NCBI GenBank assembly: GCA_031253985.1
Contig: JAIRVH010000078.1
Coordinates: 1-51,644, forward strand
Origin: Sphingobacterium sp.
GTDB taxonomy: Bacteria; Bacteroidota; Bacteroidia; Sphingobacteriales; Sphingobacteriaceae
DNA: 51,644 nucleotides
Reading direction: 5' to 3'
Shown here piece after piece: positions 23,908 through 33,939 of the stretch. Below the pieces are notes generated by a model. It had not been told where the DNA came from and searched no databases. It saw nothing but the letters and a program-made list of their open reading frames with translations. Within the stretch, counting starts at the first letter, position 1, and each line of letters starts with the position of its first letter. The position numbers and the translations under genes are program-made.

Positions 23908-26895
23908 ATGAAAAATAAACTACTTGCACAATGCGTAATGACGCTCACCTGTATGCTCGTATCTTTTATTGCAGTTGCCCAGACGAAAGTCTTGAAAGGA
24001 AAGGTTGTGGATGAAACACAAAGTCCACTGGCGGGTGCTACAATCAAAGTAAAAGGGGGCACGGCGGCAACAACGACCGACACTGAGGGAGCTTTTACAT
24101 TTACGATACCCAATGATGCAAAAACATTGGAAGTGTCTTTTATAGGCTATTCAATAAAGGAAGTGCCTATTGTGGGCAATGATATGACGATATCGTTAGA
24201 GCCGAGTGCTGGTCAAGGCTTGGATGAAGTCGTTGTTATCGGTTATGGTACGGCGCGAAAAAAGGATCTAACAGGATCTATGGTCACTATTGGAGCGAAG
24301 AACTTCAATAAGGGGATTATGACGAGTCCCGATCAATTAATACAAGGAAAGACACCAGGGGTTATGGTGATTAATAATACAGGGCAACCTGGTGGATCAA
24401 CCACAGTACGCATCCGTGGAAACTCATCGATCCGGGCCAGTAACAACCCGTTATTTGTGCTGGATGGTGTGCCTATGTCGGGTAATTCGCCTCTGCCTGA
24501 AGGAAGAGGAGGCTTTTCTTCCGACAGAGGAAATCCACTGAGCTACTTGAATCCTGGTGATATTGCGAGCATGGACATTCTGAAAGATGCATCCGCGACT
24601 GCAATTTACGGTTCTCGCGGTGCTAACGGAGTTGTCCTAATTACCACTAAAAAAGGAAAAGTAGGTTCTCCTGAAGTTTCTGTAGGTGCTTCGGCGGGTG
24701 TTTCAACGATGCGGGAATATCTGGATGTATTGGATGCGGCTCGATTTAGAGAAGCCTTGAAATTCTATACGCCAAATGATGTGGCGAATGCTGATTTTGG
24801 TGGTAATGAAGATGCTTTTAGAGCGATCACAAGAAAAGCCATTACGCAAAATTATTATGCTGATGTTTCGGGGGGAGCTGAGTATGGAAAATACCGTCTT
24901 TCGGGAGGGTATTTAAATCAAAATGGTATTATCCGTGGATCACAGCTAAAGAAATATACAGCAAATTTCACTGGAAACTTCCGTTTCTTGGAAAATAAAC
25001 GATTGGGATTGGACTTTAGCGTTTTCTTAACCCAATTGGATAATAAATATGCACCGATCAATGCGATGGTAGGATCGGAGGGAAATGTGATTTCGCAAGC
25101 TTTGCAATGGAATCCTACGAGACCAATACGCGATGAGCAAGGTAATCTGACTTATGTCAGTCCGACGACCCGAAATCCTTTAACGAGCATTGAAGCTTTC
25201 AAAGATCTGGCGACAACCAACACCACGGTGATCAACATCGCTCCATATTATAAAATTACAGATGATTTGGAGTATCGATTTATTTACAGTGCGATGCGAC
25301 AGATTGGAAATCGGCAGGGGATGTATCGCGCAATTCTAATAGACCCTTCTAAGGTAAAAGATGAAGAGGCTTTTATTTCCAATAATGGGGAAACCAATCT
25401 ACAGATGACACATATGCTTTCATATAATAAGCAGCTCAATGAAGACTGGAGTGTAAATGCTGTTGGGGGTTATGAATATCTGGATTTTAATTTCAATAAC
25501 AATCTTTCTTACGGTAGTGGATTTAAGTATATCGGACTCGATTATTTTGATTATATCCAAAATTCGATAGTCGCTACACGTAGCATTGCATCGTATCGAA
25601 GCCCAACAAATCAATTGCAATCGTTTTTCTTACGCGGAGGATTCAATTATTTGGATCGTTATTTATTGACTGCAACAGTGCGTAGAGACGGTTCGACCAA
25701 ATTCGGTGAAAATAATAAATATGCCACGTTCCCATCGCTTGCGGTTGCCTGGAATGTAGCGCAAGAAGATTTTTTGAAATCAGCTGGTATTTTCGATCAG
25801 TTAAAAGTGCGGTTAGGATGGGGTAAAACAGGAAATCAAGAGTTTCCTGCAGGCGCTTCATTAAATCGGATTACATTTGGTGATGGCGGTAGTGCAGGCC
25901 AGGTAAACTTTCAAAATAAGGATCTGAAATGGGAAACCTCAACGACCATCAATGCAGGGATTGATTTTTCAGTATTGAAAGGACGTTTATACGGTTCGAT
26001 TGATTATTTTCATAAAAAGACAACGGATGCCTTGTTTGAACAAACGTTGGCTATGGATGGTCCCGCTGGACGTATCTGGGTGAATTTGGATGGGGAGATT
26101 CTTAATAAAGGGGTCGAAGTTGCGTTGACAGGAACAATAGTGAAAAATGACAACTGGACTTGGGATCTGACAGGTAACGCGACGTTCCTCAAAAATAGTG
26201 CGAGCGGACTTAAAGGTGATTATGAAACGGGAGCGTTGCGCGGACAGGGATTCTCAGGTGTACTGGGACAACGCATGACCAATGGACAACCTTTGAATGT
26301 CTGGTATTTGGCCGATTTCCAAGGTATTGATCCTGTGAAAGGAACGAGCATGTATCTAGGTAAAGATGGAAGTATCAGCACAGACAATGATCCGGCTGAG
26401 AATAAATTCTACAGACATAGTCCAAATCCGACAACACTGTTAGGCATATCAACCAATGTGAGCTATAAACAATTTTCGTTGGCGGCCAATATGAATGGTG
26501 CATTAGGACATTACCTATTTAACAATACTGCGGCTACTGCATTGGGTCTAAGTAATTTGTCGGCACGAAATATAGGATCGGCATTTTTCAATACCGCGAT
26601 TAAGGAGTCAATATCAAATTCGGCAGCACCTTCTACGCGTTTTCTGGAGAAAGGAGACTATTTGAAAATGGCAAACTTAAGCTTAAGCTATCGCGTAGGC
26701 AATGTGGGCAAAACCTTGAAAAATCTGAATGTATCAGTGACAGGGCAGAATCTGTTCATTATCACGAAGTATACTGGATTTGATCCAGAGGTGAATACGG
26801 ATGGTTCAGTTAATGGAATACCTTCTCTAGGAATTGAGTACTTACCTTATCCGCCAGCTCGGAATATACTGTTGGGAGTCAACTTCTCTTTATAA
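23908..26895 (+). CDS. SusC-type TonB-dependent transporter (HTCS-linked)
   Basis: This 995-residue protein has a signal peptide ending FIAVAQ, a carboxypeptidase-regulatory-like domain (about 28-100), the SusC signature DEVVVIGYGTARKKDLTG near residue 106, and a plug with GKTPGVMVINNTGQPGG and ILKDASATAIYGSRGANGVV. A beta-barrel extends to the C-terminal VNFSL. No STN domain is present, as expected for a locus run by an HTCS. It should import an oligosaccharide sensed by the regulator encoded divergently. Its stop codon abuts an ATG of the next frame, but the SusD signal peptide points to a start at 26929. Confidence 0.95.
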   Translation: MKNKLLAQCVMTLTCMLVSFIAVAQTKVLKGKVVDETQSPLAGATIKVKGGTAATTTDTEGAFTFTIPNDAKTLEVSFIGYSIKEVPIVGNDMTISLEPSAGQGLDEVVVIGYGTARKKDLTGSMVTIGAKNFNKGIMTSPDQLIQGKTPGVMVINNTGQPGGSTTVRIRGNSSIRASNNPLFVLDGVPMSGNSPLPEGRGGFSSDRGNPLSYLNPGDIASMDILKDASATAIYGSRGANGVVLITTKKGKVGSPEVSVGASAGVSTMREYLDVLDAARFREALKFYTPNDVANADFGGNEDAFRAITRKAITQNYYADVSGGAEYGKYRLSGGYLNQNGIIRGSQLKKYTANFTGNFRFLENKRLGLDFSVFLTQLDNKYAPINAMVGSEGNVISQALQWNPTRPIRDEQGNLTYVSPTTRNPLTSIEAFKDLATTNTTVINIAPYYKITDDLEYRFIYSAMRQIGNRQGMYRAILIDPSKVKDEEAFISNNGETNLQMTHMLSYNKQLNEDWSVNAVGGYEYLDFNFNNNLSYGSGFKYIGLDYFDYIQNSIVATRSIASYRSPTNQLQSFFLRGGFNYLDRYLLTATVRRDGSTKFGENNKYATFPSLAVAWNVAQEDFLKSAGIFDQLKVRLGWGKTGNQEFPAGASLNRITFGDGGSAGQVNFQNKDLKWETSTTINAGIDFSVLKGRLYGSIDYFHKKTTDALFEQTLAMDGPAGRIWVNLDGEILNKGVEVALTGTIVKNDNWTWDLTGNATFLKNSASGLKGDYETGALRGQGFSGVLGQRMTNGQPLNVWYLADFQGIDPVKGTSMYLGKDGSISTDNDPAENKFYRHSPNPTTLLGISTNVSYKQFSLAANMNGALGHYLFNNTAATALGLSNLSARNIGSAFFNTAIKESISNSAAPSTRFLEKGDYLKMANLSLSYRVGNVGKTLKNLNVSVTGQNLFIITKYTGFDPEVNTDGSVNGIPSLGIEYLPYPPARNILLGVNFSL

Positions 26896-26928
26896 ATGTA
26901 TCATATAATATCAGGGACGAATCAAAAT

Positions 26929-28506
26929 ATGAACAAGATGAAATTAAGAACATTATTATATATAGGAATGATCGGTACCATAGTGACAAGTACTATCTCG
27001 TGTACCAAATTGAAAGAAGAATTTAAGGGGGAGGCTGAGGAAAGTGCCATGATCGAAGCTGGAGCATTGTTGATTACAGCTTATAGTTCATTGAATACGC
27101 CTTACCAGCAAGAGCAGCGCTGGGTGATGCAAGAGATTTCTACCGATGCGGCAATGGCGCCAACTCGTGGTGGCGACTGGGACGATAATGGGATGCACCG
27201 TGCTATTCACCTCCATACTTGGAATGCGGATAATGGCTATATGAACAATACCTTTGTGAGTTTGAGTACTGCAGTTTTTAATGCGGGAAAGGTATTACGA
27301 AGCAATCCGAGTGCACAGCAGGCTGCCGAAGCTCGGTTTATCCGTGCGCTGGCGATGTTTGATATTGTAGATTTATACGGTGTAGTACCTTTTCGTCAAG
27401 GGGCTTCGCTGGAAGATTTTAAAATAGCCCCTGATGTACTGCAACCGCAAGAAGTAATGGATTTTATGATCAAGGAGCTCAATGAAATCTTGCCTACTTT
27501 ACCAGCGGGCGAGTTAAAAAAGGCCTATGTTGCGAATAAAAATGCAGCGAAGGTGTTGTTGATGAAAATTTACTTGAATAAAGGGGCCTTTTTGAATAGA
27601 CAGCAGCCGACGTTTGCAGCGGAAGATATGAATAAAGTGATCGCCTTAGCCAAGGAAATTACCGCTACAGGTCCTTATACGATCGCTGCGAAAGGTAAGT
27701 ATTTCGATAATTTTGCGCCTGATAATGATGAAAAGTCCACAGAGAATATTTTTACCTTGTATAATAAAAATGCAGATCGGGGGGGAAGTGTCGATCGTAC
27801 CTGGAATACCATCGCTCATTATAACATGAATCCTAGTGGTTGGAACGGTTGGTGTACGCTTTCGGATTACTACAATAAGTTTTCTGCAAGCGATGAACGT
27901 AGAGGTATTTATTACGAATATGCTGCGGATACCACATCCAATAGAACGTCGAAATTTGGACGTCAAAATGTTGGTTTTTTTGCTGGACAACAATACAACT
28001 GGAGCACAAACAAACCTTTAAATGCAAGGAATCCATCGAATGCACCTTTATCGTTCACGCCAGAGGTAACGATCCGTACGTCGGGTAATACGCTGGAAAC
28101 GGCAGGTATTCGTCCGATGAAGTATGCATACGATTATGCTTCCTCGGGTCAAAAGAACAACGACTGGGTCGTCTATCGTTATGCAGATGTATTGTTGATG
28201 CAGGCGGAAGCTATTCTGAGAGGTGGAACAGGAACAGCAACTGAGGCTCTTGGCTTAGTCAATAACATTCGTAATAATCGCGGAGTTGATAACTTAGCGA
28301 CATTGACATTGGACAATTTGCTCGATGAACGTGCACGTGAGTTGTACTGGGAGGGCTGGAGAAGACAGGATTTGATCCGGTTCGGTAAGTATTTATTGGC
28401 TTGGCAAGAAAAGGCTGCCGACGCCAGTCCGAAAACATTACTCTATCCGATTCCGAACCTGCAGCTTGCAGTTAACCCAAATTTGAAACAAAATCCGGGA
28501 TATTAA
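26929..28506 (+). CDS. SusD/RagB-family lipoprotein (HTCS-linked)
   Basis: The open frame begins at 26896, but the lipoprotein signal (LLYIGMIGTIVTSTISC) only makes sense from ATG 26929 or 26938; 26929 is chosen, giving 525 residues. SusD features include AEARFIRALAMFDIVDLYG, AAKVLLMKIYLNKGAFL, RYADVLLMQAEAILRGG and LDERARELYWEGWRRQDLIRFGKY, with the ending LKQNPGY. It forms the glycan-binding lid of the upstream SusC. A strong terminator follows 52 bases later, so the operon is just SusC-SusD. No glycoside hydrolase is linked, and the substrate cannot be guessed from neighbours. Confidence 0.93.
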   Translation: MNKMKLRTLLYIGMIGTIVTSTISCTKLKEEFKGEAEESAMIEAGALLITAYSSLNTPYQQEQRWVMQEISTDAAMAPTRGGDWDDNGMHRAIHLHTWNADNGYMNNTFVSLSTAVFNAGKVLRSNPSAQQAAEARFIRALAMFDIVDLYGVVPFRQGASLEDFKIAPDVLQPQEVMDFMIKELNEILPTLPAGELKKAYVANKNAAKVLLMKIYLNKGAFLNRQQPTFAAEDMNKVIALAKEITATGPYTIAAKGKYFDNFAPDNDEKSTENIFTLYNKNADRGGSVDRTWNTIAHYNMNPSGWNGWCTLSDYYNKFSASDERRGIYYEYAADTTSNRTSKFGRQNVGFFAGQQYNWSTNKPLNARNPSNAPLSFTPEVTIRTSGNTLETAGIRPMKYAYDYASSGQKNNDWVVYRYADVLLMQAEAILRGGTGTATEALGLVNNIRNNRGVDNLATLTLDNLLDERARELYWEGWRRQDLIRFGKYLLAWQEKAADASPKTLLYPIPNLQLAVNPNLKQNPGY

Positions 28507-28558
28507 GGTTGTGTGGCAGTTCACAGAAGAGGTAAACTCATCATACTTGTTTTAATTA

Positions 28559-28613
28559 GAAGGTCTTTAGCGGGTAAGTGATTTCACTTATCTTCTAAAG
28601 ACCTTCTTTTTTT
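28559..28613 (+). terminator. Strong terminator after the HTCS-linked SusD gene
   Basis: GAAGGTCTTTAG at 28559-28570 pairs perfectly with CTAAAGACCTTC at 28595-28606. An inner stem TAAGTG/CACTTA closes an ATTT loop, and seven T residues follow. Confidence 0.92.
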
Positions 28614-28767
28614 CTGAAAAGTGTTCGTTTTTAATCATTGCCACAATTGCCTGATTAAAACTATTAAGATAAAAATTAAAAGGGGAACATCCTAATACCA
28701 ACTTATGCCTAATCACAATTTTTAATCAATATTTAGACAGTAATAAGTCATAGTTTATTCAGTCTAT

Positions 28768-28826
28768 ACTGAGTGATGACTGAGCAAGCACTGAACAATC
28801 ACTGAACGATCACTGAACAATCACTG
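28768..28826. repeat. Tandem 11-base repeat, five units
   Basis: Five consecutive units fit the pattern ACTGANNNANN: ACTGAGTGATG, ACTGAGCAAGC, ACTGAACAATC, ACTGAACGATC, ACTGAACAATC, then a partial ACTG. The last three units differ by a single base. The period is close to one helical turn. The repeat lies about 350 bases upstream of the ECF sigma gene. Confidence 0.75.
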
Positions 28827-29178
28827 TTAAAAGCGCGAATTTGGTCTCTATTTGAACCGCCTTTGCTGTCAATAAAAATTAAAGGAGAAAAAGGAAAAAA
28901 GCGCCGTTTACGTAACGAAAAGATTGCCGCTGTGCGGTAATAGATCATTGTGGGATGATAGTCGGCCGTTTCCTAAAGGGGCATGACCATGAGCGAACAT
29001 TTCTATTAAAAATATTGTCTTGTTTTTTTAATAAAAAATAATCACTTTAGTTGTGAGTAACTAGCCAAAGAGCATTGGTTATTTTGATGGATCAATTTGA
29101 AATTCCGTCGGATGCCAATTGCAATATTCTTTTTAAAAAGGACAACTGCATTGAAAAAAGAAGATTTAAATGTAGATT

Positions 29179-29706
29179 ATGATGGATAAAATCCTACAGC
29201 GGGCACCTACTAACGAAAAAGAGTTTTTTTTAGCTTATCGTTATTGGTACAGGAAATTATACTATTTTCTGTATCAGAAGACCCAATGTTCAAACCTTGC
29301 AGAGGATGTCGTCCAACAAACCTTTTTAATTGTCTGGGAGCGCAAAAGTAATGCGAATCAACAAATCCAATTCAGTACCCAGCTCTTTCAGATTGCGCGG
29401 ACAAAATTGATCGATGAATTGCGGCGGCGTGCATTGAACAGAAGGTATGTCGACTATGAGAAGCCCTTTGTACTGACCCAATATGAAGATCTTGAGCGAC
29501 AAATCGCCTATAAGGGCGAGCTAGAATACGTGAAAGAGTTGATTACACAAATGCCCTTTATGCGGCAAAAGGTATTTTACCTTCATAAAATTGAAGAATT
29601 GAGTTATAAAGAAATTGCGGTCAAGTTGTCTATCTCTCCGAAGACCGTAGAAAACCACGTTAGCATTGGTCTGAAATTTATCAAAAAATTTTTTAAACTG
29701 CCTTAG
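29179..29706 (+). CDS. ECF-type RNA polymerase sigma factor (first pair)
   Basis: This 175-residue protein has region 2 (FFLAYRYWYRKLYYFLYQ, then AEDVVQQTFLIVWERK, the -10-binding helix) and region 4 (MPFMRQKVFYLHKIEELSYKEIAVKLSISPKTVENHV). It starts at tandem ATG codons (29179/29182). Length and layout match Bacteroidota ECF factors that pair with FecR-type anti-sigma proteins. The anti-sigma gene follows 54 bases later, then SusC/SusD, so this factor probably drives the locus at 30815-43490 when released by its inhibitor. Confidence 0.93.
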   Translation: MMDKILQRAPTNEKEFFLAYRYWYRKLYYFLYQKTQCSNLAEDVVQQTFLIVWERKSNANQQIQFSTQLFQIARTKLIDELRRRALNRRYVDYEKPFVLTQYEDLERQIAYKGELEYVKELITQMPFMRQKVFYLHKIEELSYKEIAVKLSISPKTVENHVSIGLKFIKKFFKLP

Positions 29707-29760
29707 GGGATAAGCCTATCCTTATTCGTATAACAGGTATATGCGCATCCAGCTAAATGG

Positions 29761-30810
29761 ATGGAAACTGTTATGAATCGCAAATCCTTATTAAACAAAT
29801 TTTTGGCAAATGAATGCTCTGCTGAAGAGGCAAAGCTTGTATTCTCCTGGCTGAATGAAGATCCCAAACTATTGGACGATCTCATTTCGGAAGATGACTG
29901 GGTCTCTTATATCAATCAAGAAAATAAGTCAAGACGCGGTGGGGACAATCTGTTGAAAATTATCACCGTGTTTCTATTATTCGGCTTTTTGTTTATCCTT
30001 TCAAATCTATTCACCACCTCCACTTATACATCTAGACAGCTGACAAACATCATCAATGAAATTTATTATAACCCCTCAGCCAAACCTAAAGAAATTATAG
30101 CCGCAGACAATTCCCTATTGACGCTGGAACCTGGAGCACTGATTCAACTTTGTATCAGACCGAATCTCGATTTTAGGCGGGTCAAGTTATTGAATGGAAG
30201 GGCCAGCTTTAAAGTTTCCAAAGATCCTTCCAAACCCTTTATTGTTGAAAGTGGAACCTTAATGACGACAGCATTGGGGACAGCATTCAGTGTGGATTAT
30301 CAGACGGAGGCTGATCACGTTTTGATCAGGCTATTTGAGGGGAAAGTTCGGGTTGAATATGTAGAGCCATCCATCAAAGAGACGAAAATTCTGAAACCGG
30401 GCCAACAAATCTATTTTTCTGGAACCAGCAAGATGGTTCTTTCCGATTTTAGAGGTGCCATAAAACTGAGAACAAAGCAAAATATACCCGCTCAGGTTTT
30501 ACTTTCATTGACGGAAAAATTGTATCGCAATCCGGCAACAATCCATCAAAGTCCAAACTGGCTCCAATTGGAAGAGACCTCGGTGTCAGAAATTATTCAG
30601 TACATCAATCATGAACTTGACGTCCCGATATCCTATGATTCATTAATCGTTAAAAATTATCGCATCAAAGGTAGGTTTAGCAAGAAGCAAACAATGGATC
30701 TGCAGGACAAAACGGATCTGGCGGCGTCCATTCTGCAGCTGATTGTGGAGGTCAATCCATTTATTCTCGAAAAACAACATAATACATATATACTCAAACC
30801 TAAAAAATAG
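29761..30810 (+). CDS. FecR-family anti-sigma factor (first pair)
   Basis: This protein has 349 residues if started at 29761; ATG 29773 (MNRKSLLNKF) is an alternative start. The N-terminal cytoplasmic part (LANECSAEEAKLVFSWLNEDP) resembles sigma-binding domains of the family. One membrane helix lies at about residues 64-84. The periplasmic FecR domain includes LLTLEPGALIQL, RASFKVSKDPSKPFIVESG and TALGTAFSVDY. The C-terminus (LEETSVSEIIQYINHELDVP onward) resembles the STN-like DUF4974 domain. It should hold the sigma factor inactive until a signal arrives through the outer membrane. It lies 4 bases before the SusC start, so translation may be coupled. Confidence 0.9.
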   Translation: METVMNRKSLLNKFLANECSAEEAKLVFSWLNEDPKLLDDLISEDDWVSYINQENKSRRGGDNLLKIITVFLLFGFLFILSNLFTTSTYTSRQLTNIINEIYYNPSAKPKEIIAADNSLLTLEPGALIQLCIRPNLDFRRVKLLNGRASFKVSKDPSKPFIVESGTLMTTALGTAFSVDYQTEADHVLIRLFEGKVRVEYVEPSIKETKILKPGQQIYFSGTSKMVLSDFRGAIKLRTKQNIPAQVLLSLTEKLYRNPATIHQSPNWLQLEETSVSEIIQYINHELDVPISYDSLIVKNYRIKGRFSKKQTMDLQDKTDLAASILQLIVEVNPFILEKQHNTYILKPKK

Positions 30811-30814
30811 AATC

Positions 30815-33800
30815 ATGGTAAATTTCAACTTAACCAAGAAGCCATTTTTTGTTTTTCTTGTCTTGACGCTGTTATCTTTTCGATGTCTGGCGGGAACAAT
30901 AAATGGTGTCATCAAAAACTCGTCGGGACAACGACTGGCAGGGGTAAGTATAATTTTGAAAAATCCCAGCAGCAGTTTTTCGACCGCAGCTTCCAGTGCG
31001 AGCGATGGTAGTTTTCGTTTTGCTGACGTACCCAATGCGAAAGGCTATGAGCTGACGTTTTCATACATCGGGTATCAAAGCTATGTGGAACGCAATGTGC
31101 AGGTTTCAGCTGCTGGAGCTACGACACTTTCCATCATTCTAGAAGATCAGGTGAATCAGCTGGAAGATGTTGTCGTAATCGGATACGGCAAACAAAAGAA
31201 AAGTGATCTGACAGGAGCTATTGCATCCCTTTCCAGTAACGAGCTAACGAAGGGGGGAGCCATAAGTAATGTGGGGCAAGCCTTACAAGGGAAGGCCTCA
31301 GGTGTAGTGGTAACCCAGAATTCAAAAGCTCCGGGCGGAAGTACGTCGATCAGAATCCGCGGAACAAATTCCATCAGTGGAAGCAACGACCCCCTTTATG
31401 TTATTGATGGATTTCCAACAAATAACGGAATCAACATCAATCCCGATGATATTGCATCCATGGATATCCTCAAGGATGCTTCGGCAACGGCTATCTACGG
31501 ATCAAGAGGTGCAAATGGGGTAATTATCATTACGACAAAACGCGGGCGGACAGATCAAAATAATATTACTTATAGTGGTTATGTAGGGACACAGAAGCCG
31601 ATTGTTCCGTTTAACTTTCTCGATGGTAAACAGTATATGAATCTTGCGAATGCGCTCTATAAAGAAATTCAAGGGCAGGAAAATCAAGAATATGCTGTTT
31701 ACACGAAGTCACAGCTCGAGTCTGATGTGAATACGGATTGGGTGAAGGAAACCATGCGTAATGGCATTCTGCAAAACCATAATCTACAATTTTCCGGAGG
31801 TGGGGAAAAAACGAAGGTGTTGACAAGTATAGGTTATTTTGATCAAAAGGGTGTTTTAAAAACGACAGACTTTAATCGGATTTCGGGCCGTATCAATGTG
31901 GATCAAAAGGTAAATGATTATATCCGGACAGGGGCGAGCCTATCGGCGCAGCGGGAAAAATCAAATATGCAAGTTTATGATGGAAATATTCTCAATTCAA
32001 ATGTATTATATAGCATATTGACCTATGATCCGACCGTACCTGTTTACAATGCGGATGGAAGTTTTGGACGACCTCCGGGAGGACAGGGAGATAATCCGCT
32101 TGCCAACTTAATGTCGCGTATCAATGACGTGCAGCGGGATAAATTGAATGGAAATATCTTTCTTGAAGTTAATCCGATCAAAGAGCTGACTTTGCGCATG
32201 GATGCAGGAACTGAAATAACGCATGATCAACTGGGAAGTTATCTGACCCGAGATTCTTATCAAGGTGGGATAGATGATGGTGTGGCAAGTCAGGCTGATT
32301 ATAACGAAACCCATAACCTGATTGACTTTTATGCTACATACGCGAAAGTTTTCAATGAGAAGCACAATTTGAGTGTGATGGGGGGCTATTCGTATGAGAA
32401 ATATGTGCGTAACAATAAAGGGATCAATGTAAAAGGATTTTCGACCGATCTGCTGGAGTATAATAATTTAGGTATGGCTTCGAGTATTACAGGAGTAAAT
32501 TCTGCCAAAGCTGAAAATCTGGTGATCTCTTTCTTTGGACGGATAAATTATACCTATGCTGATAAGTACCTGCTGACTGCGACGCTGCGTCGTGATGGGT
32601 CATCACGATTCAGTCCCAACCACCGCTGGGGCACGTTCCCTTCAGCAGCTTTTGCATGGAAAATCAACAATGAAGATTTCATGAAAGAGCAGCAGCTATT
32701 TTCGGACTTAAAATTTAGACTGGGGTATGGTCAGACTGGAAATGATCGCGTAGCTGATTATGCGTCTTATGGGTTGATGGATAATGGTCATTATACCTTT
32801 GACGGTGTGACCAACGCCGGAGGGGTTAAACAAAATCCCACTTATCCCGAAAACGATAAACTAAAATGGGAATCCACCACGCAATATAACGTTGGACTTG
32901 ATTTTTCATTTTTTAAAAATCGGTTAGCCTTTACCTTGGATGCCTATTATAAGAAAACCAACGATCTTCTGATTAAGAGTATATTGCCTTATTACACCGG
33001 GTATACCTCCGGACAGCGTAACCTGGGTACGATGAATAACAAAGGATTGGAATTTTCCGTAACAAGTAAGAATATGACCGGAGCGTTTACCTGGGAAACA
33101 AAATTGAATTTAACGATGAATCGCAATAAAGTATCGAGCTTAGGCGGAGAACCTGAACAATTGTTGACTTCATCTAAACCAATGGGTAATGTATCCGAAG
33201 AAGCTTATTCAGTCATTCGTGTGGGAGAGTCCTTAGGATCGTTATTCGGTTATAAATACTTGGGCGTTATTCAGCAAGGAGAGCATTATGCGCCACAGCC
33301 AAATTCGAAATCGGGAGATCCTAAATTTGCCGATGTGAACGGCGACGGAACGATTAATTCAGCGGATCGTACGATAATCGGGCGCGGTTATCCGAAGTTC
33401 AATTTTGGTATGACCAATACATTCGCCTACAAGAACTTTGATCTGACTGCATTCATTTATGGAAATGTCGGAAACGATCTACTCAATATGACACGGATGA
33501 ATCTGGAGTGGAAACGTACCACAGAGGCCCTAAATCGGTGGACACCGACAAATACCAATACGGATATTCCAAGAAACGGATTCTACTACATGAACTATGG
33601 TGGCTACATCAATGATCATTTTATTGAGAATGCTTCTTTTTTGCGGTTGCGAAATCTGACTCTGGGCTATACAATCCCATTGAAAACCAAAGCTGTTCAG
33701 TCGATTCGTGTATATGGTATGGCGGAGAACTTATTTACGATTAGCAATTATTCCGGATGGGATCCTGAGGTGGATACAAAAGGCTATGAAAATGATGCTT

Positions 33801-33913
33801 TGGTTAAAAATAGAGCCGGGAATAATCAGAGTGCCAATGCAGGTGTCGGTCTGGATTTTAATTCATACCCTTCGATGCGCTCCTTTACTTTCGGTGTAAG
33901 TGCAACATTTTAA
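30815..33913 (+). CDS. SusC-type TonB-dependent transporter (sigma/anti-sigma-linked)
   Basis: The frame opens at 30743, overlapping the FecR gene, but ATG 30815 precedes the signal peptide (FFVFLVLTLLSFRCLAG) and gives 1032 residues. The mature protein starts directly with a carboxypeptidase-regulatory-like domain (GTINGVIKNSSGQRLAGVS). The SusC signature EDVVVIGYGKQKKSDLTG lies near residue 117, then a plug (ASGVVVTQNSKAPGG, ILKDASATAIYGSRGANGVI) and a barrel ending FGVSATF. It lacks the N-terminal STN domain usually found in SusC proteins that signal to FecR. It should import the glycan handled by this locus, with the SusD gene 26 bases downstream. Confidence 0.94.
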   Translation: MVNFNLTKKPFFVFLVLTLLSFRCLAGTINGVIKNSSGQRLAGVSIILKNPSSSFSTAASSASDGSFRFADVPNAKGYELTFSYIGYQSYVERNVQVSAAGATTLSIILEDQVNQLEDVVVIGYGKQKKSDLTGAIASLSSNELTKGGAISNVGQALQGKASGVVVTQNSKAPGGSTSIRIRGTNSISGSNDPLYVIDGFPTNNGININPDDIASMDILKDASATAIYGSRGANGVIIITTKRGRTDQNNITYSGYVGTQKPIVPFNFLDGKQYMNLANALYKEIQGQENQEYAVYTKSQLESDVNTDWVKETMRNGILQNHNLQFSGGGEKTKVLTSIGYFDQKGVLKTTDFNRISGRINVDQKVNDYIRTGASLSAQREKSNMQVYDGNILNSNVLYSILTYDPTVPVYNADGSFGRPPGGQGDNPLANLMSRINDVQRDKLNGNIFLEVNPIKELTLRMDAGTEITHDQLGSYLTRDSYQGGIDDGVASQADYNETHNLIDFYATYAKVFNEKHNLSVMGGYSYEKYVRNNKGINVKGFSTDLLEYNNLGMASSITGVNSAKAENLVISFFGRINYTYADKYLLTATLRRDGSSRFSPNHRWGTFPSAAFAWKINNEDFMKEQQLFSDLKFRLGYGQTGNDRVADYASYGLMDNGHYTFDGVTNAGGVKQNPTYPENDKLKWESTTQYNVGLDFSFFKNRLAFTLDAYYKKTNDLLIKSILPYYTGYTSGQRNLGTMNNKGLEFSVTSKNMTGAFTWETKLNLTMNRNKVSSLGGEPEQLLTSSKPMGNVSEEAYSVIRVGESLGSLFGYKYLGVIQQGEHYAPQPNSKSGDPKFADVNGDGTINSADRTIIGRGYPKFNFGMTNTFAYKNFDLTAFIYGNVGNDLLNMTRMNLEWKRTTEALNRWTPTNTNTDIPRNGFYYMNYGGYINDHFIENASFLRLRNLTLGYTIPLKTKAVQSIRVYGMAENLFTISNYSGWDPEVDTKGYENDALVKNRAGNNQSANAGVGLDFNSYPSMRSFTFGVSATF

Positions 33914-33939
33914 TAGCTGATATCTAAATTCGAAATGAC

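Larger units (their letters stand above)
28507..29178. other. Intergenic region with terminator and tandem repeats
   Basis: This 672-base stretch has no credible gene. It contains the terminator at 28559-28613, a run of 11-base repeats at 28768-28826, and an AT-rich segment (about 29000-29060) that could hold the sigma-factor promoter, although no clean TAnnTTTG element is visible. Confidence 0.6.

Noticed and set aside
28768..28826. CRISPR array
   Set aside because: The 11-base units are directly adjacent with no spacers, are too short, and no cas genes are near.
30743..30814. Extended N-terminus of the third SusC, overlapping FecR
   Set aside because: It would place 24 residues before an otherwise complete signal peptide; ATG 30815 follows the FecR stop by 4 bases.
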